Assembly (NCBI GenBank): GCA_027382625.1
Contig: JAJKFJ010022676.1
Coordinates: forward strand, 87,636 to 151,635
DNA from: Tetmemena sp. SeJ-2015
Lineage: Eukaryota; Ciliophora; Spirotrichea; Sporadotrichida; Oxytrichidae
Direction of reading: 5' to 3'
Length of the DNA stretch: 64,000 nucleotides
The position numbers were made by a program, and so were the translations under genes. Numbering within the stretch: the first letter of the stretch is position 1; every line of letters starts with the position of its first letter. Positions 1-10,452 of this stretch are shown piece by piece. The notes beneath the pieces are model-generated. The model saw only the letters and a program-made list of their open reading frames with translations. It was not told the DNA's origin and made no database searches.

Positions 1-1679
1 CGCTAGATAGATATCCTAGTAGCACGCCACTAGGTAGTTGCTGATCACCATATCTCAAATATCATAAAAATATCACTTAACTCAATCGCTTGTTTCTCTT
101 TTTATCTTTTTGAGAGGTGCTTGTGTAGAAGACTTGAGCCTCTCCTTAGAAAGAGTCGTCTGAATATACGTTAATAGCATCGGCGCTGGGCTTTCTCTGC
201 TAATAGAAGGCCTCAGAAATGGCGTCCCAGTCAGTTCCAAATTTCTCCATCAGATCATCCAACATGTGACAGTCCTCCATCCCGCTTGAGAACCCTATCC
301 CACCAAAAGGATTCACAGAGTGAGAGGCGTCTCCAAGCAGTTGGAACTTTCCAATATGCCAAGGTCCGCAACTCATATTAAATATCTACTACAACTATCT
401 TATATTGGTGAGTCTGTTGAGTTGCCACTTGCCGTGGACTTCTTTGAGATTAGGCATCAACTATTTGGAGTCGGGATAAGTCTCATGCATGAATTTTTCA
501 AAAGCCTCGTAATTATCCTTGAAGTAAACATTTCAAACTCGTATTTCTCTTTAACGATAAGTATAAAGTGTTTATTCGAAAGAGTTCTCTCCCTTAATTT
601 TGAGAGTGAGGCCTACGTTGTAGTCTCCTTAAAATCTAAACTTGCATTAATTCATTGAAAAAAAATTTGTCACCCGCAAAGTTAGGGAAACTCCACATGT
701 GCACATCTATGTCTTTCCTAGGCCAGTGGTAGAATGTATTCAAAAATTAAATGTGCATATAATCTTAATGTATTCTTCTCAAGTCTGAATCTTTCCTCTC
801 TATCCTCTTTGTTATTTCAAAATTCTATAATAGAAGACAGTCTGATTTTTGTTTTCAAGAACAGGGATTCTGAGTTCGCAGTAGCCGAACTTGCTGTAGT
901 TGCAGTTGAAGCTGAAGCCTGGCACTCGCATGAACTCTTTCTTGATGGCTGAGTATATACCATCAGCTGCAAAGATTTTGTCGTAACCATCCTTCACTTC
1001 CCTTGAGCCGTCAGCCCACTCAATGGTGAACTTCCCTCCCTCGATATCAGCTCTTAAAAATTAAAAATAGATGAACTATATATTAAAGCTGAGGCTACTT
1101 TGGCTTCAAAATGCACTGAGATGTTTTGGGGGAAGTCTCTAATTCGCCTACAGAGCAGCTGCTAGATATACTCTCTGTACAGTGAATAGATCTAGTAGGT
1201 GTTGTCTCTTCCCCTGAAGGACACCTAAAATATTAAGATCTGTAAGAAATACAAAATATTTATCTTAAATAGATGGATAAGTTTAGAATGAATCGCAGTT
1301 GGGCAGGATGTAGCGGATGTTGTCAATTCTCTGAGATTATGAAAGTGAAGATATTAAATTAGTTGGGAATAAGATGCCGCTTTAATTGTCTCGAGAACGC
1401 CTGCTCTCTTCAAAACTAAAAATCTTCAAACTAAGAATATTTTTTTATCTTGAGGGCTTCATAAGATCTCCCACCAACAATAAAGTTAAAATAAGTTAGA
1501 CTAAGAAAACAGAGATTTAAGTTAGTAGCTCTTCCCTCTGTGATCTAGCTCTGAACCAAAGGATCGCATCTCTTCTCAAAGACCTCTACCAAGTGTCCTC
1601 TCTTAGCTAGCATAATTGAGAGGACCTAGCCCACAGGGCCTGCTCCGATGACTGCAATACGTTGTTGACGCGGTTCCAT
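1..1679 (-). CDS. Kynurenine 3-monooxygenase-like FAD monooxygenase (3' end cut by the window edge)
   Basis: Flavin-dependent aromatic hydroxylase of the kynurenine 3-monooxygenase family (tryptophan catabolism; usually on the mitochondrial outer membrane). It starts at the ATG complementary to 1677-1679: MEPRQQRIAVIGAGPVGQ holds the dinucleotide-binding GxGxxG. Next come EGRATNLNL (family GRSINLAL), DKIFAADGIYSAIKKEFMRV (second FAD motif), HTWPRKDIDVHMWSFPNF, and PWHIGKFQLLGDASHSVNPF, the GD motif that binds the FAD ribityl chain, at about 300-360. QQRKPSADAIN at about 190-215 is the last recognisable family motif; the membrane-anchoring tail is not seen. Blocks run in normal order on the minus strand but frames change between them, so introns or IESs interrupt it (for example near 1440-1510 and 1030-1090). 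The family call is firm, substrate inferred. Confidence 0.85.
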
Positions 1680-2028
1680 GATGTTTGTTATATTAAGTAA
1701 GTTAGTTAGTTGCGTTTGATTTTTCTCACTATTTTATTGAAGATAATTAGTGATAGACACTCACATCATAAAAATACAAACACACTAACTAGCCAATATT
1801 ATCCTAGATTATCTTTCATTCACTTGCTAAAAAATAAGCTTATTTATAGTTCACAACTCAATATGAGGAACAAATATCTCGCACACAATTTAGAGAAATC
1901 TGTAATTGAAAAGTGTAGAATTATAATAATTGATTTGATTTCGATGCATCGAGTACACCAGAGCAAAAACATAATCTTCCAAAGAACCACTCTCCTCCAG
2001 ACTTTCAAGTTTCTCTACTAGAACGATC
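1680..2028. other. Spacer between divergent genes
   Basis: AT-rich spacer between the monooxygenase start and the first frame of the poly(A) polymerase. A weak open frame near 1710-2021 has no recognisable content. Presumably untranslated flanks and DNA eliminated with the chromosome ends. Confidence 0.5.
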
Positions 2029-4843
2029 TCGTTGTAGAAAGTTAAGAACCCTCAGCTGAACGCCAAAGTGATCCAGAGTAACCAAGCAAAGTCTAAAATG
2101 TTCCTCTAGTAAAGTAAAGCCATCTCTCTTCAATCTTAGAGGAAGAGAAAACGTAAGTTTAAGAAGGAGGTAAAGAGAGTTTTCTAAATGAGAGAGAACT
2201 CGCTGTCAGTAAGTTGACTCAGAAGTCAAATTTATATCTTAAAATGACAAGTTATTGATTTAAGCTGCTGATATTCTTTAAACGTCTTTACAGTGAGGCA
2301 CTTAATTCCACAGTGAAAAACTAAGAAGCAGATTTTCATTCAAGATTTCATTTGCCACCTCCTAAGTTGCCAACGTTCCAGCTGAACATCGAGAGGGATC
2401 TTTTTCGATTCGAGCCTTTCGGGTCTGGCATGTTTGGAGGCTATGACAAATACTCCGACATTAAAAACTCAACTACTTCAAAATTATCATAAATGGCAAT
2501 TTCATAAAAGAGTGTAATTAAAGTTAATGAATAAAATGTATTAATCTCAACTTATTTGAGAGCAGTATAGGATATTTGCGAATATATAATAAAATGTGTT
2601 TTAGATAAATTATTAACTTGTATTTAGCTTTCAATTATAATGCTTGCTTTCTAAATAATTAAAGTCTTAATTCTTTACGTTAAATGAAACTATTTGTAAA
2701 ATATTTCGGGGGTTTAATTGATGTGGTTCTCCAGACTTTCCCCTTCCTGCTTTCTAGAGATGAATTCTTCACTAAGCTTCCAAAGTTTCTTGGTGAAGTA
2801 GGGGCAGTGATCTTGCAGCAGATTCCACAAGCTCAGATTCCCCTGATAAAGTTCGAGTTTATGGGGAAGCACTTTGATGTAGTATTTGCTCAGATGACCA
2901 CTCCTTACAACAACTTTCATCAAGAGCAACTTCAAAAGGATACTTTAAATTATATTTTTAAATTTTTAAGATATATACCTTTTTCACAGATGTTCAGAAT
3001 GTTAACCCTGAGAAAGTTGACATATTCAAATCTTTAAGAAAGATCTAATATCAATTTTACATAAGCTCTTTCAGAGGGAGGTCAAACTGCCTCTTCATTA
3101 AAAAGTGCATCAAGGACAGGGAGGCTTTCAGTTGGGCTCTCAAGATAGTCAAATCATGGGCTAAGAAGAGAGGCATCTATGGCTTCAACTTTGGCTATCT
3201 GAACGGGATATCCTTGATTATCATGCTTGCCAAGATTGAGAACCTACTCCATCTACAAAAGACAGAGGATGAATTTAATCTCCAAGAAGTCATCAACTCA
3301 AACCTCTCAAATAATAAGATAGATGAAACTTTTAAGCATATTTACTCTGCAACGGGTAGGTCCCTCTGGAGTTGCTGAGGATCGGAGCCGATAGGTCGAT
3401 TGATGAAAGAGTTCAAGAGTTGGTGAGCAAGTTCTTTGAGGTGTTTTCGAAAGTGGGATGATCCCACAGTAGCTTGCCCTATCTTTATTTCAGATATCCC
3501 CAACTGGCCTTTAGATCAACAATTCATTATGATAATATACTCGAATTTCATTTTATTATAGTTGAGATCAAGAGCTATACAACGTTTGCGAGAAGGAATT
3601 TTTCCAAATTATAACACCAGAGAAGCCCTACAAATGCACCACCCACCAGATGACTAAGAGCGCCTTCAATCATATCATCAAAGAGATGCAAAGTGCTTGG
3701 AATCTGTTCGTCATCATTTCTAAGAGAGCACAAATTCAAGAGCTTGCAAACGAGCAGCAATCTAGATTCCAAAGGAGATTACCATAGTTTTAAAAATAAT
3801 AATATCTAAGGAGAGATTCTACGATGAGGCATGATCAATCAAAGCACATTAAATTTATCAATCTTTTGGCCAGACGAAGCAGCCATCTTATAATCAAGAG
3901 CTTTTGAAAGACTTTGCAGAGCTCACCTGGAAAGATCTTTTCAGACCTTACCAGTTCTTCACAGAGAACAGATTCAAAATTATAAAATTAGGTAAAAACT
4001 TTTATGAACAAAGTGCTCTTTCAGATAGAGGTTCTCACAGATATAGACCTGGATTACTACGTTGAAAAATATGACTATAAGCTACCTCAACCAGAAATTC
4101 AACTTTCTGAAGCCATGAAGAGCGGCCCCGCCTCGCCAAGGTCAGGCTCTTCTAATCCAGATTCCTCAGGCCACTCTAAATAATCCCAGGCAGCTCTATC
4201 AGACACTTAGAAGTTTGAAATAGTGCTGAAACATCACTAAGAGTTCAAAGGCTTGATGGAGTCTCGTTTCAAGTTGCTTCAAGCTCAGCTTTAAGAATCT
4301 TTGGGCTGTGAGAAAGTGCTAATCTTCAATGACTGTCTTGACCGTGATCCAAAGAGGAAACTAATCCCTTACAGGAACTCTAACTTCATCTCCAGTATCT
4401 ACTATTTTGGCTTTCCTTTTGAAGAGTTGACTGTTGACTTGAAGAACAAGATAATTGCTGCGCTTACCTAAAGTTGTCATGAGCAATATCAATTGAAAAT
4501 ATGTGATACTATTGTTAGTGAATATTTTAGAAAGCCCTTTAAGCCACATAGAGCAGCACACTGCTTTCTTCAAGTTTCTCAAGTTTATATTAAATTATTC
4601 AAGCAGCATTATAAGTATAATAAAATTTGCTTTAAGAAAGTTCAAAGATTTGCCTCCTGAGACTCTCGACTACTGCTTGAAAACCTACATCGCTGGTTAT
4701 GATGAAAACCCCTGCTACTATATTGAAGACACAGATGAGTGGTGCTGACATCTGGGATAAACTTAATTTAAGATAAGCAAGCTTTTGGGAAGGATTTGCA
4801 GAGCTACTCAGCTCCTGAAGATGAGAAATCTAATGAGATTTGA
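2029..4843 (+). CDS. Poly(A) polymerase, interrupted by IESs
   Basis: Nuclear poly(A) polymerase, which adds poly(A) tails to mRNA 3' ends. In order: FEPFGSGMFGGYDKYSDI, which becomes SDID, the nucleotidyltransferase catalytic motif, once the 2463-2719 insert is removed; IPQAQIPLIKFEFMGKHFDV (third acidic strand, 2820-2880); FSWALKIVKSWAKKRGIYGF (central domain, 3130-3190); LELLRIGADRSIDERVQELV; FFQIITPEKPYKCTTHQMTK (family MPIITP, 3597-3655); WKDLFRPYQFFTENRF; and the RNA-binding C-terminus with FISSIYYFGFPFEE. The probable end is TGA 4841-4843 after APEDEKSNEI, joined across a short insert after 4735. MDSs are in normal order with at least three supported IESs. A one-base frame change sits near 3450 (FFEVFS|KWDDP). 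The N-terminal ~60 codons (2029-2340) are Gln/Glu-rich and the start is uncertain. Confidence 0.88.
2463..2719 (+). other. IES in poly(A) polymerase, pointer ATT
   Basis: An AT-rich insert splits the catalytic SDID motif. ATT occurs at 2460-2462 and again at 2717-2719. Keeping one copy gives GACATTGATGTGGTT, which reads D-I-D-V-V in frame. The 257 bp insert has no GT-AG ends, so an IES fits better than an intron. Confidence 0.75.
2942..2991 (+). other. IES in poly(A) polymerase, pointer GAT
   Basis: GAT at 2939-2941 is repeated at 2989-2991. Removing 50 bp joins QLQKD to VQNVNPEKVDIF in frame. The insert is almost all A/T. Confidence 0.65.
3040..3075 (+). other. IES in poly(A) polymerase, pointer AGA
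   Basis: AGA at 3037-3039 is repeated at 3073-3075. Removing 36 bp gives FKSLRGRSNCLFIKK, matching the family segment SLNGxRVxDxIL. A pointer this short is weak alone; frame and family fit support it. Confidence 0.6.
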
Positions 4844-5043
4844 TCAAATGCCCCATTTATAAAAGTATTTTTCCAAGATTAAACTCTTTTTTCGAATTGA
4901 ATACAGTGATAATTTGAAATATCTAAATGATCTTATTTATAAGGTATTATATTGATGCGATGATGAGTTAAATGAGTAAGACTCTATTGAGACTTCATAA
5001 TTTGATAAGTTAAAACACCTATTGATGAATGAATGATAAGAGC

Positions 5044-8000
5044 TCACAAATATTTCTTATGATAGGCCTCGGAGAAGCTTAGTTTGTCTTGATTACCAAC
5101 CTAACTGCCATAGCTATTGCTTGAAGCTTGGCTGCTTTTTAAATCCTCCTTAACTGCGGCATTTCTAGTTCTCTCCATTCGCTTTGCAAACTTGCTCTGA
5201 GGTTTTACTTTCCCTTTGCTAAGCTTCTCAGACGAAGAGTTTGCATTTTTCTGTTACTCTATTTTTTATTGGCTCGGACTCTGGAACTTGAGCTTAAAAA
5301 TGATGCTATGATAGAAAAGTATCTTATGATAATAAGCTTCATTTCCTTGAGCTCAAAGAACTTTACTTTGGAGGAAGGAGCCTAAGGATTATTTTTCTTA
5401 GTCAGAGACGGTCGCTCAGTCATTGAATTCTTACGTTCGAAGTGCATACTAGATCTATTGGATTGGTTTTCTTCCTCTATCACAAATAAACTTTCAGGGT
5501 AATTCATTCAGATATGAAGATAGTTATTTAAAATTAATTCTCTAATGGATTCTTGCTTGGCTTTAACATTTTTCTCAAAAATAAACGGAATCAAAAGAGT
5601 TTAAGTTTATTTTCTGAAGAAACCTTTACCTCTGCTCTTTCTGTATTTCTCATAAGCAGAGAAGTCAACATAAGAAGCTTGCAAGTCGATCGCTATTTGC
5701 AAATTCTCAAGTCTAAATTACTTTCTTAGTGCTCTCCTCTTCATTTCCTCGATTAGTATGCCACTTCTATGGGAAGATTTCCCTTCATCTTATTCCTATG
5801 ATTGCTTATCTTTCTTTGTGTACTACTTGAAAAGTAAGAGGCCATTATCTTGCTTCTTTTGGCCAAAGTATTCATCTTCGTCAGATTCAAGGGAAGAAGA
5901 GGATTCTGAATCTCGATGAAAGAGCATAGGGAAGAAGCCCAAATCTGTCACAGCCTCTATCTAGAAGGATTCATTTAGTCGAATGGATTCTCTTCGAGAT
6001 AGTTGCTAAGAGAATCTACTTGAGATAGAATTAGTAGGAGTAGACAGCTATTGAAATGTAGGTGTGGGGCATACCGCAACAGGAGAGGGCAGCTTTAATT
6101 TCCTAGCGCTCTTCTCCGGAGATTCTTTGATGCTAAATCTCTCAATCACCTATGTGAGAGTCTTTATCCTATCTCTCAAAGCCTTGTTTTCATCTTACAC
6201 ATGAGTCAAATCCTTCCTCAAAGAGTTGCTATCCTACAGCTACCTCTTTTTCTCGTTAATTAGCTCCTCAACTTTTTTCTTCCAATAGTCTTCAGAAGGA
6301 AGAACTTTTTGGCTTTCAAAGTTTCTAATGGGCGATATCCTAGTTTTAGATTTACTGTTTGCTCTATCCTTATGAACGATTAATGGCTCGTGCTTTATGG
6401 TGTTGAATCTAAATGGATTAGAGGCTAGTTGGTTCTTTTGAGAAGAATTTCTGGTTTTGAGTTCTTCTAAACCGGAGAAAGATGCAGAGCCTTGTCTCTT
6501 ATGGCCAACTAATTCATCAAAGTCACCAAAAGACTTTCTAGGGAACAGATTTTCATTAGATTGAAGCTGCTATTAAAAATTAAATAGATCTTTATCCTTA
6601 TCAGATTCTATTTGTCCTCTGAAGATAGCTTGCGAGTACTGAGCATCCTAGTTTGCTAATGCACTTGCGTGAATTTCTTTTAGAGAAGGATAAATGATTC
6701 AGCTATCTCCTCTTAAGTTTTCTAATGCCTCAGCTGCATTTTAGATGGAGTTAGATCTTCATCCTCATCTCCTTGGTATCTGTAGTTTTCTTATTGACCT
6801 TATCCCTTATTATCCTTAGAATTCTGCACTTTTGAGCGCTCACTATTTTCTGTATTCACATTTCTCGATGTTAATAATTTTAGAATTCTTAGTAACTTCA
6901 GCAGCCAGTCCTATTAAGTTGATGTTGAACTCACTTCTGTTGAAACTCTGCTATTGCTCCTCAAAATTATTTTAGTCCTCTAGGATTATACTCACATTCT
7001 AGTAAACTGAGTTCTTTTCCATAGGATCCTCCTCAATGCAAATTACTTCCTCCTCTTCGTGAGTTTCTTGTATTTGAAGTTCTACTTGAACAGAGAAATC
7101 CACCATGTTTTGTCTATCTGAGTTCCTTTTCAGCTTTTTGTATTTGTTAAAAAGAAATATCTTAGTGATCATCATTCAATGAAATAAATAATTTAATGTT
7201 GACCTCTTTGATCAAGTGAATTTTCTACTGTATTTCCAGTTTTAGACGCTGACGTAGCATCAACAGCTCGTTCTAGCAAATATTGGTTACAATAAAAAGA
7301 GTGTTAGCTTACCTTGATACCTTACAAGAAAGAGTTTTCCTCATCTATCATTCTTCAAAAATTCTAGAGTTCTTAAATATCTTATTAAGGAATAAAATTT
7401 TTGATTGCTTGTTATTAAGTAATCATCTAGTCTTGAAGAATTCTGTTGTTCAAATTACTTTGGTGGAGGGAGGGTGCTTGATTACCGAATCTTAGTTAGT
7501 TCCCAAATGATGTGTTGATGTCACTTTAGCTCATAGAATGATGACCAGCTCAAAAATAAAAATACAAACTCCATTTGTGAGCTCCGTTATTCAGATGGCG
7601 TAGTTGAGTTTTTAAGTACCTTTGGGATTAGAAATCACTCATCGCAGTTGATAAAGCAGAAGAGGGAATATTTCTAAGAGCCTGTGACTAACTACCTGCA
7701 TTATGATTATTCTATGCATAGAGTTGCCCATTCATGTGCTGGTTTGCAAATTGACTTTAGCTCATAGAGTTCTCATTAAACATGGTCTGAGTTATGATTG
7801 TTGAGAAATCGCTTTGACTTTGGGTTTTTTAACTTGTGAGAGGATATATTTCTACTGAAGACTAAGGAGATGAAGGCTCACTCGATGTTTAAGCTCTTTA
7901 AGCGAGATTATTATTACTACTATTTGCAGCTGCAGGATTTGCCAGCAACGACTTGAAATGCTGCTACTTCAGAGTTCTTTTGAGGGCTCTTCTTTCAGAG

Positions 8001-8296
8001 ATACACAAGAAATTTAAAGCCAATAATTGGTAGAATATATATTGCTGTCTTAAATTTTGACTGCATAAAATGGAGTCAAGGAGCGCCAACTTTTGATCTA
8101 TCTCAAGCTAAGCAGGGTGGAAATTATTCCTGAAATCAGAGAGGTAAGAATGCTATTGCTTATGATAGGGCATGTGTTAATTATTCTCCTATTCTAATAT
8201 TTCTTGAGGGAGCTTGAGGATTTAGAGGGTGGGTTATTGGTCAACTTAATCTGCAAGCAAAGGAGCCTGATTAGTTGCTGCTAATACTTGTTCCAT
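5044..8296 (-). CDS. Asn/Gln-rich protein with C-terminal coiled coil (unrecognised)
   Basis: I do not recognise this protein. The start chosen is the ATG at 8296 (MEQVLAATNQAPLLADQVDQ). From there to about 7540 one frame stays free of TGA for ~250 codons with many TAA/TAG read as Gln; it is rich in N, Q and S (AAANSSNNNLAQRAQTSSEP). After an AT-rich interruption at about 7290-7440, a heptad-like stretch follows (NELLMLRQRLKLEIQQKIHL, ~7220-7270). Then come acidic and low-complexity blocks, a second coiled coil (VEELINEKKRQLQDSNSLRK and DENKALRDRIKTLTQVIERF, ~6160-6290) and a Ser-rich acidic tail. It ends with FSEAYHKKYL and TGA at 5044-5046. A frame change near 6870 implies another insert. 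Composition suggests a cytoskeletal or scaffold protein, but no domain is claimed. Confidence 0.6.
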
Positions 8297-8442
8297 TAGA
8301 CCAAAATTATTATTAAAAGACACAAGCACTTTAACTCATTGTTAAAAACTTAATTATTATACCTGACTTTCCTATCTATTTTATGATATAGATCTTAGAA
8401 AAATATAGGAGAAATAACATTCTCAATCTCTTTAGCTTTTGA

Positions 8443-8454
8443 ATGAAGTGTAGA
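8443..8454 (-). repeat. MDS pointer TCTACACTTCAT (first copy)
   Basis: Twelve bases (ATGAAGTGTAGA on the plus strand) repeated at 11440-11451 in the same orientation. The join reads DKYP-LYTSS-MLRKRCLTAM in frame. Confidence 0.88.
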
Positions 8455-8731
8455 GGGGGTATTTATCCTAAATGTCCTTCATTTTCTTGTGGAGCTCATC
8501 GTCATCTCTAATGATTGTGACTCCTCCATAGATGGCGGTCTGCACTTTGATTAAACCCATGCTGAACATAGTCATGGTGGAGTATTGATTGCCAGTGAAC
8601 TTTTCTGCTCCACAGAAAGACTGAGCCACGTCCTCTAAAACATCAATCTACTTCTCCTTGCACCATTTTGCGATTTCACTGATGTCATAGCGCACTCCGA
8701 ACAAGTAAGCGAACAATACACACTTGGTCTA
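8443..8731 (-). CDS. DegT-family aminotransferase, middle coding block (inverted MDS)
   Basis: Second block of the scrambled aminotransferase, inverted relative to the first. Read on the minus strand it gives CVLFAYLFGVRYDISEIAKW, EKQIDVLEDVAQSFCG (the DegT ED-A-Q cofactor segment) and TMFSMGLIKVQTAIYGGV, which carries the likely PLP lysine, then RDDDELHKKMKDIQDKYP. Both ends are pointers: complement of TAGACCAAGTGT at 8720-8731 joins it to the block at 9050-10167, and complement of TCTACACTTCAT at 8443-8454 joins it to the block ending at 11451. Both joins keep frame. Confidence 0.88.
8720..8731 (-). repeat. MDS pointer TAGACCAAGTGT (inverted copy)
   Basis: Twelve bases that match 10156-10167 in inverted orientation; sequences diverge on both sides. 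Recombination here joins exon 3 of the aminotransferase to its inverted middle block. Confidence 0.88.
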
Positions 8732-9049
8732 TCACAATAATTTTTCTAAAGCCCAAATATTTTCTACTGGCTTGCCTCTTTGGTGAAAGATTTACAGAGT
8801 AGGAGAGAGAGTATGTTAGTTAATTGAAATCTTGTGCGGCTTGGTTGATAGTTTGTTATAGTATAATTTAATACCTTACAATCGAATGACCACCCCTCCT
8901 TCAAATATTAAAAGTAAGTATGAATTCAAATTAGTTCACTCCCATTTACCTCCATGTCATTCTCTGATCTTTAATTAAGCAATATGTGTGCATTTATAGC
9001 ATTATATGTTATGATCTTGTTTTCATGGTTAACGAGTTTGAAACTAAGT
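8732..9049. other. Germline spacer inside the scrambled aminotransferase locus
   Basis: AT-rich sequence between the inverted middle block and the first plus-strand block. I see no coding content. It would be deleted during unscrambling, although the missing N-terminal codons of the enzyme may lie near its right end. Confidence 0.5.
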
Positions 9050-10167
9050 GATTTGTGTAGGTTTCGAGAACTTGAAACTCAATGACATGCCCAAGACCAT
9101 TTTGAAGGAATCTGACGTGATCCCCTGGCAGGGAGTGCACCTCCAATTGGATTTTATGGACCTCTTCGGCGCCGTGAAGCGTTCTCTCTCGATCGATGAA
9201 AAGGAGAAGCATTTCATTCATGCTAAGGTAAGTCTATAACTATCAGCATTAATAAATTTTAAATTTTTCGTATGAATGACTGTATCAGAATCAGATCAGG
9301 TTTGGTCAATATGCGAGTTTCCTGCTTAACAAGATTTGAATAACTAAATGACGTAGTTGAATTTATTGCTAAACTAATAACTAAAGTGTAATTTTATTTT
9401 TATATTAAATGATAATTGGGCTATTGTACTTTCATTGTTAATACTGATGTGCAAGAACTTTGAAAAGGAAAAGCTATTGGTAGCTCTGAGTGTGAGATCA
9501 GCGTTTGACCTCTATTTCTAGGTAAGTTAGTTAACTCTCTCTACTCGCTTCTGCTTAATTAGCGTGGTAGCTACAGACTTTTTTATCCCTAATATAGACA
9601 TAGTCAATCTAAAAATAGCACACTTAAAATAATAGAATTCTTAGATAATCTATTTGAGTAACATTTCAAAATTTAGCCAATATAAATGTTTAGAAGATTA
9701 AATTATCACTATATCGTGATACTTAATTTTCTTAAAATATTATAAGTTTGTGCTATAATTAAGCAAAGCACAAAACCTAACGGTGTTCTTCGAAAACGTG
9801 GAACAGAGACTTGTTACCAATTTAAATTACATTGACACCCTCGATTAATTCTCACTCTTCAATTTAAACACACATTTTATTTTATCTATATGTGAGATTG
9901 AATATAGGCGAGAAAGTTCCCTGTAGGCTCTGAGATTATCATGACTGGTATCAACATCCCCGACATGGTGCAGATCATTAAAGAACATGGATTGGTCCCT
10001 ATACCCATTGACTTCGATCTAGACACTATGTCTCCCAAGAACTTTGACGATATTAAAAATGCCGTCACTGACAAGGTAAAACCTTCCAAGATACAAATCA
10101 TCTTTCTTATGTGAATTATTAACAAATTTTAATGAAGATTGTTAATGATTTCTCTTAGACCAAGTGT
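9050..10167 (+). CDS. DegT-family aminotransferase, first coding block (MDS with three exons)
   Basis: PLP-dependent sugar aminotransferase-like protein of the DegT/DnrJ/EryC1/StrS family, which usually transaminates keto-sugars; the substrate here is unknown. Exons on the plus strand: about 9050-9227 (LKLNDMPKTILKESDVIPWQ), 9456-9521 (NFEKEKLLVALSVRSAFDLY) and 9908-10075 (FPVGSEIIMTGINIPDMVQI, then VPIPIDFDLDTMSP), followed by ACCAAGTGT in the pointer. Introns 9228-9455, 9522-9907 and 10076-10158 are GT-AG and keep frame; the first two are long and may hide IESs. The family pattern GDEVIVP...VDIDPDT is clear. The N-terminal start is not found; an upstream TGA in this frame means another block or exon is missing. 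Confidence 0.82.
10156..10167 (+). repeat. MDS pointer TAGACCAAGTGT (direct copy), overlapping a 3' splice site
   Basis: Partner of 8720-8731. The AG acceptor of the intron 10076-10158 lies inside the pointer (TAG|ACC), so splice site and recombination site overlap. Confidence 0.85.
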
Positions 10168-10452
10168 TTATTCCTTAATTGAATTTACTGACCACTGTAG
10201 TTGAAAATTTCTATGGTTGACTAGGAGTAAATGAATTGTTGAAAATAATCTTGAGGATAATATCTATGAGCAAGAGAATGATGCAGTGAGATCCTAAGTG
10301 ATAATAGCCTAAGCCTTATCACTTTGAGGGGGGAGGGGAGCGGATCTCTCAATCTCTATTAATTAGTTTCGAGAGTTATAAAAAGCAGAGCCTTGAATTT
10401 CTCTGTTCAATCTGATTAAAGCAGCCCCTTGGGACTTGCAGGTGATTAGACC
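10168..10452. other. Germline spacer inside the scrambled aminotransferase locus
   Basis: AT-rich except for a G-rich tract near 10327-10340. No coding content seen. It separates a plus-strand MDS from the 3' end of an inverted one. Confidence 0.45.

Noticed and set aside
2684..3037. Independent small gene on the plus strand and its minus-strand shadow
   Set aside because: It is one coding block of poly(A) polymerase plus IES sequence; the minus frame is a shadow.
9038..9079. TTGAAACT at 9038-9045 and 9072-9079 as an IES pointer for the missing aminotransferase start
   Set aside because: Joining at this repeat brings a TGA into frame, so it does not rescue the N-terminus.
10321..10340. G-rich tracts here and at 46914, 47044, 52598, 55349, 56281 as internal telomere repeats
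   Set aside because: None shows the regular G4T4/C4A4 period of spirotrich telomeres.
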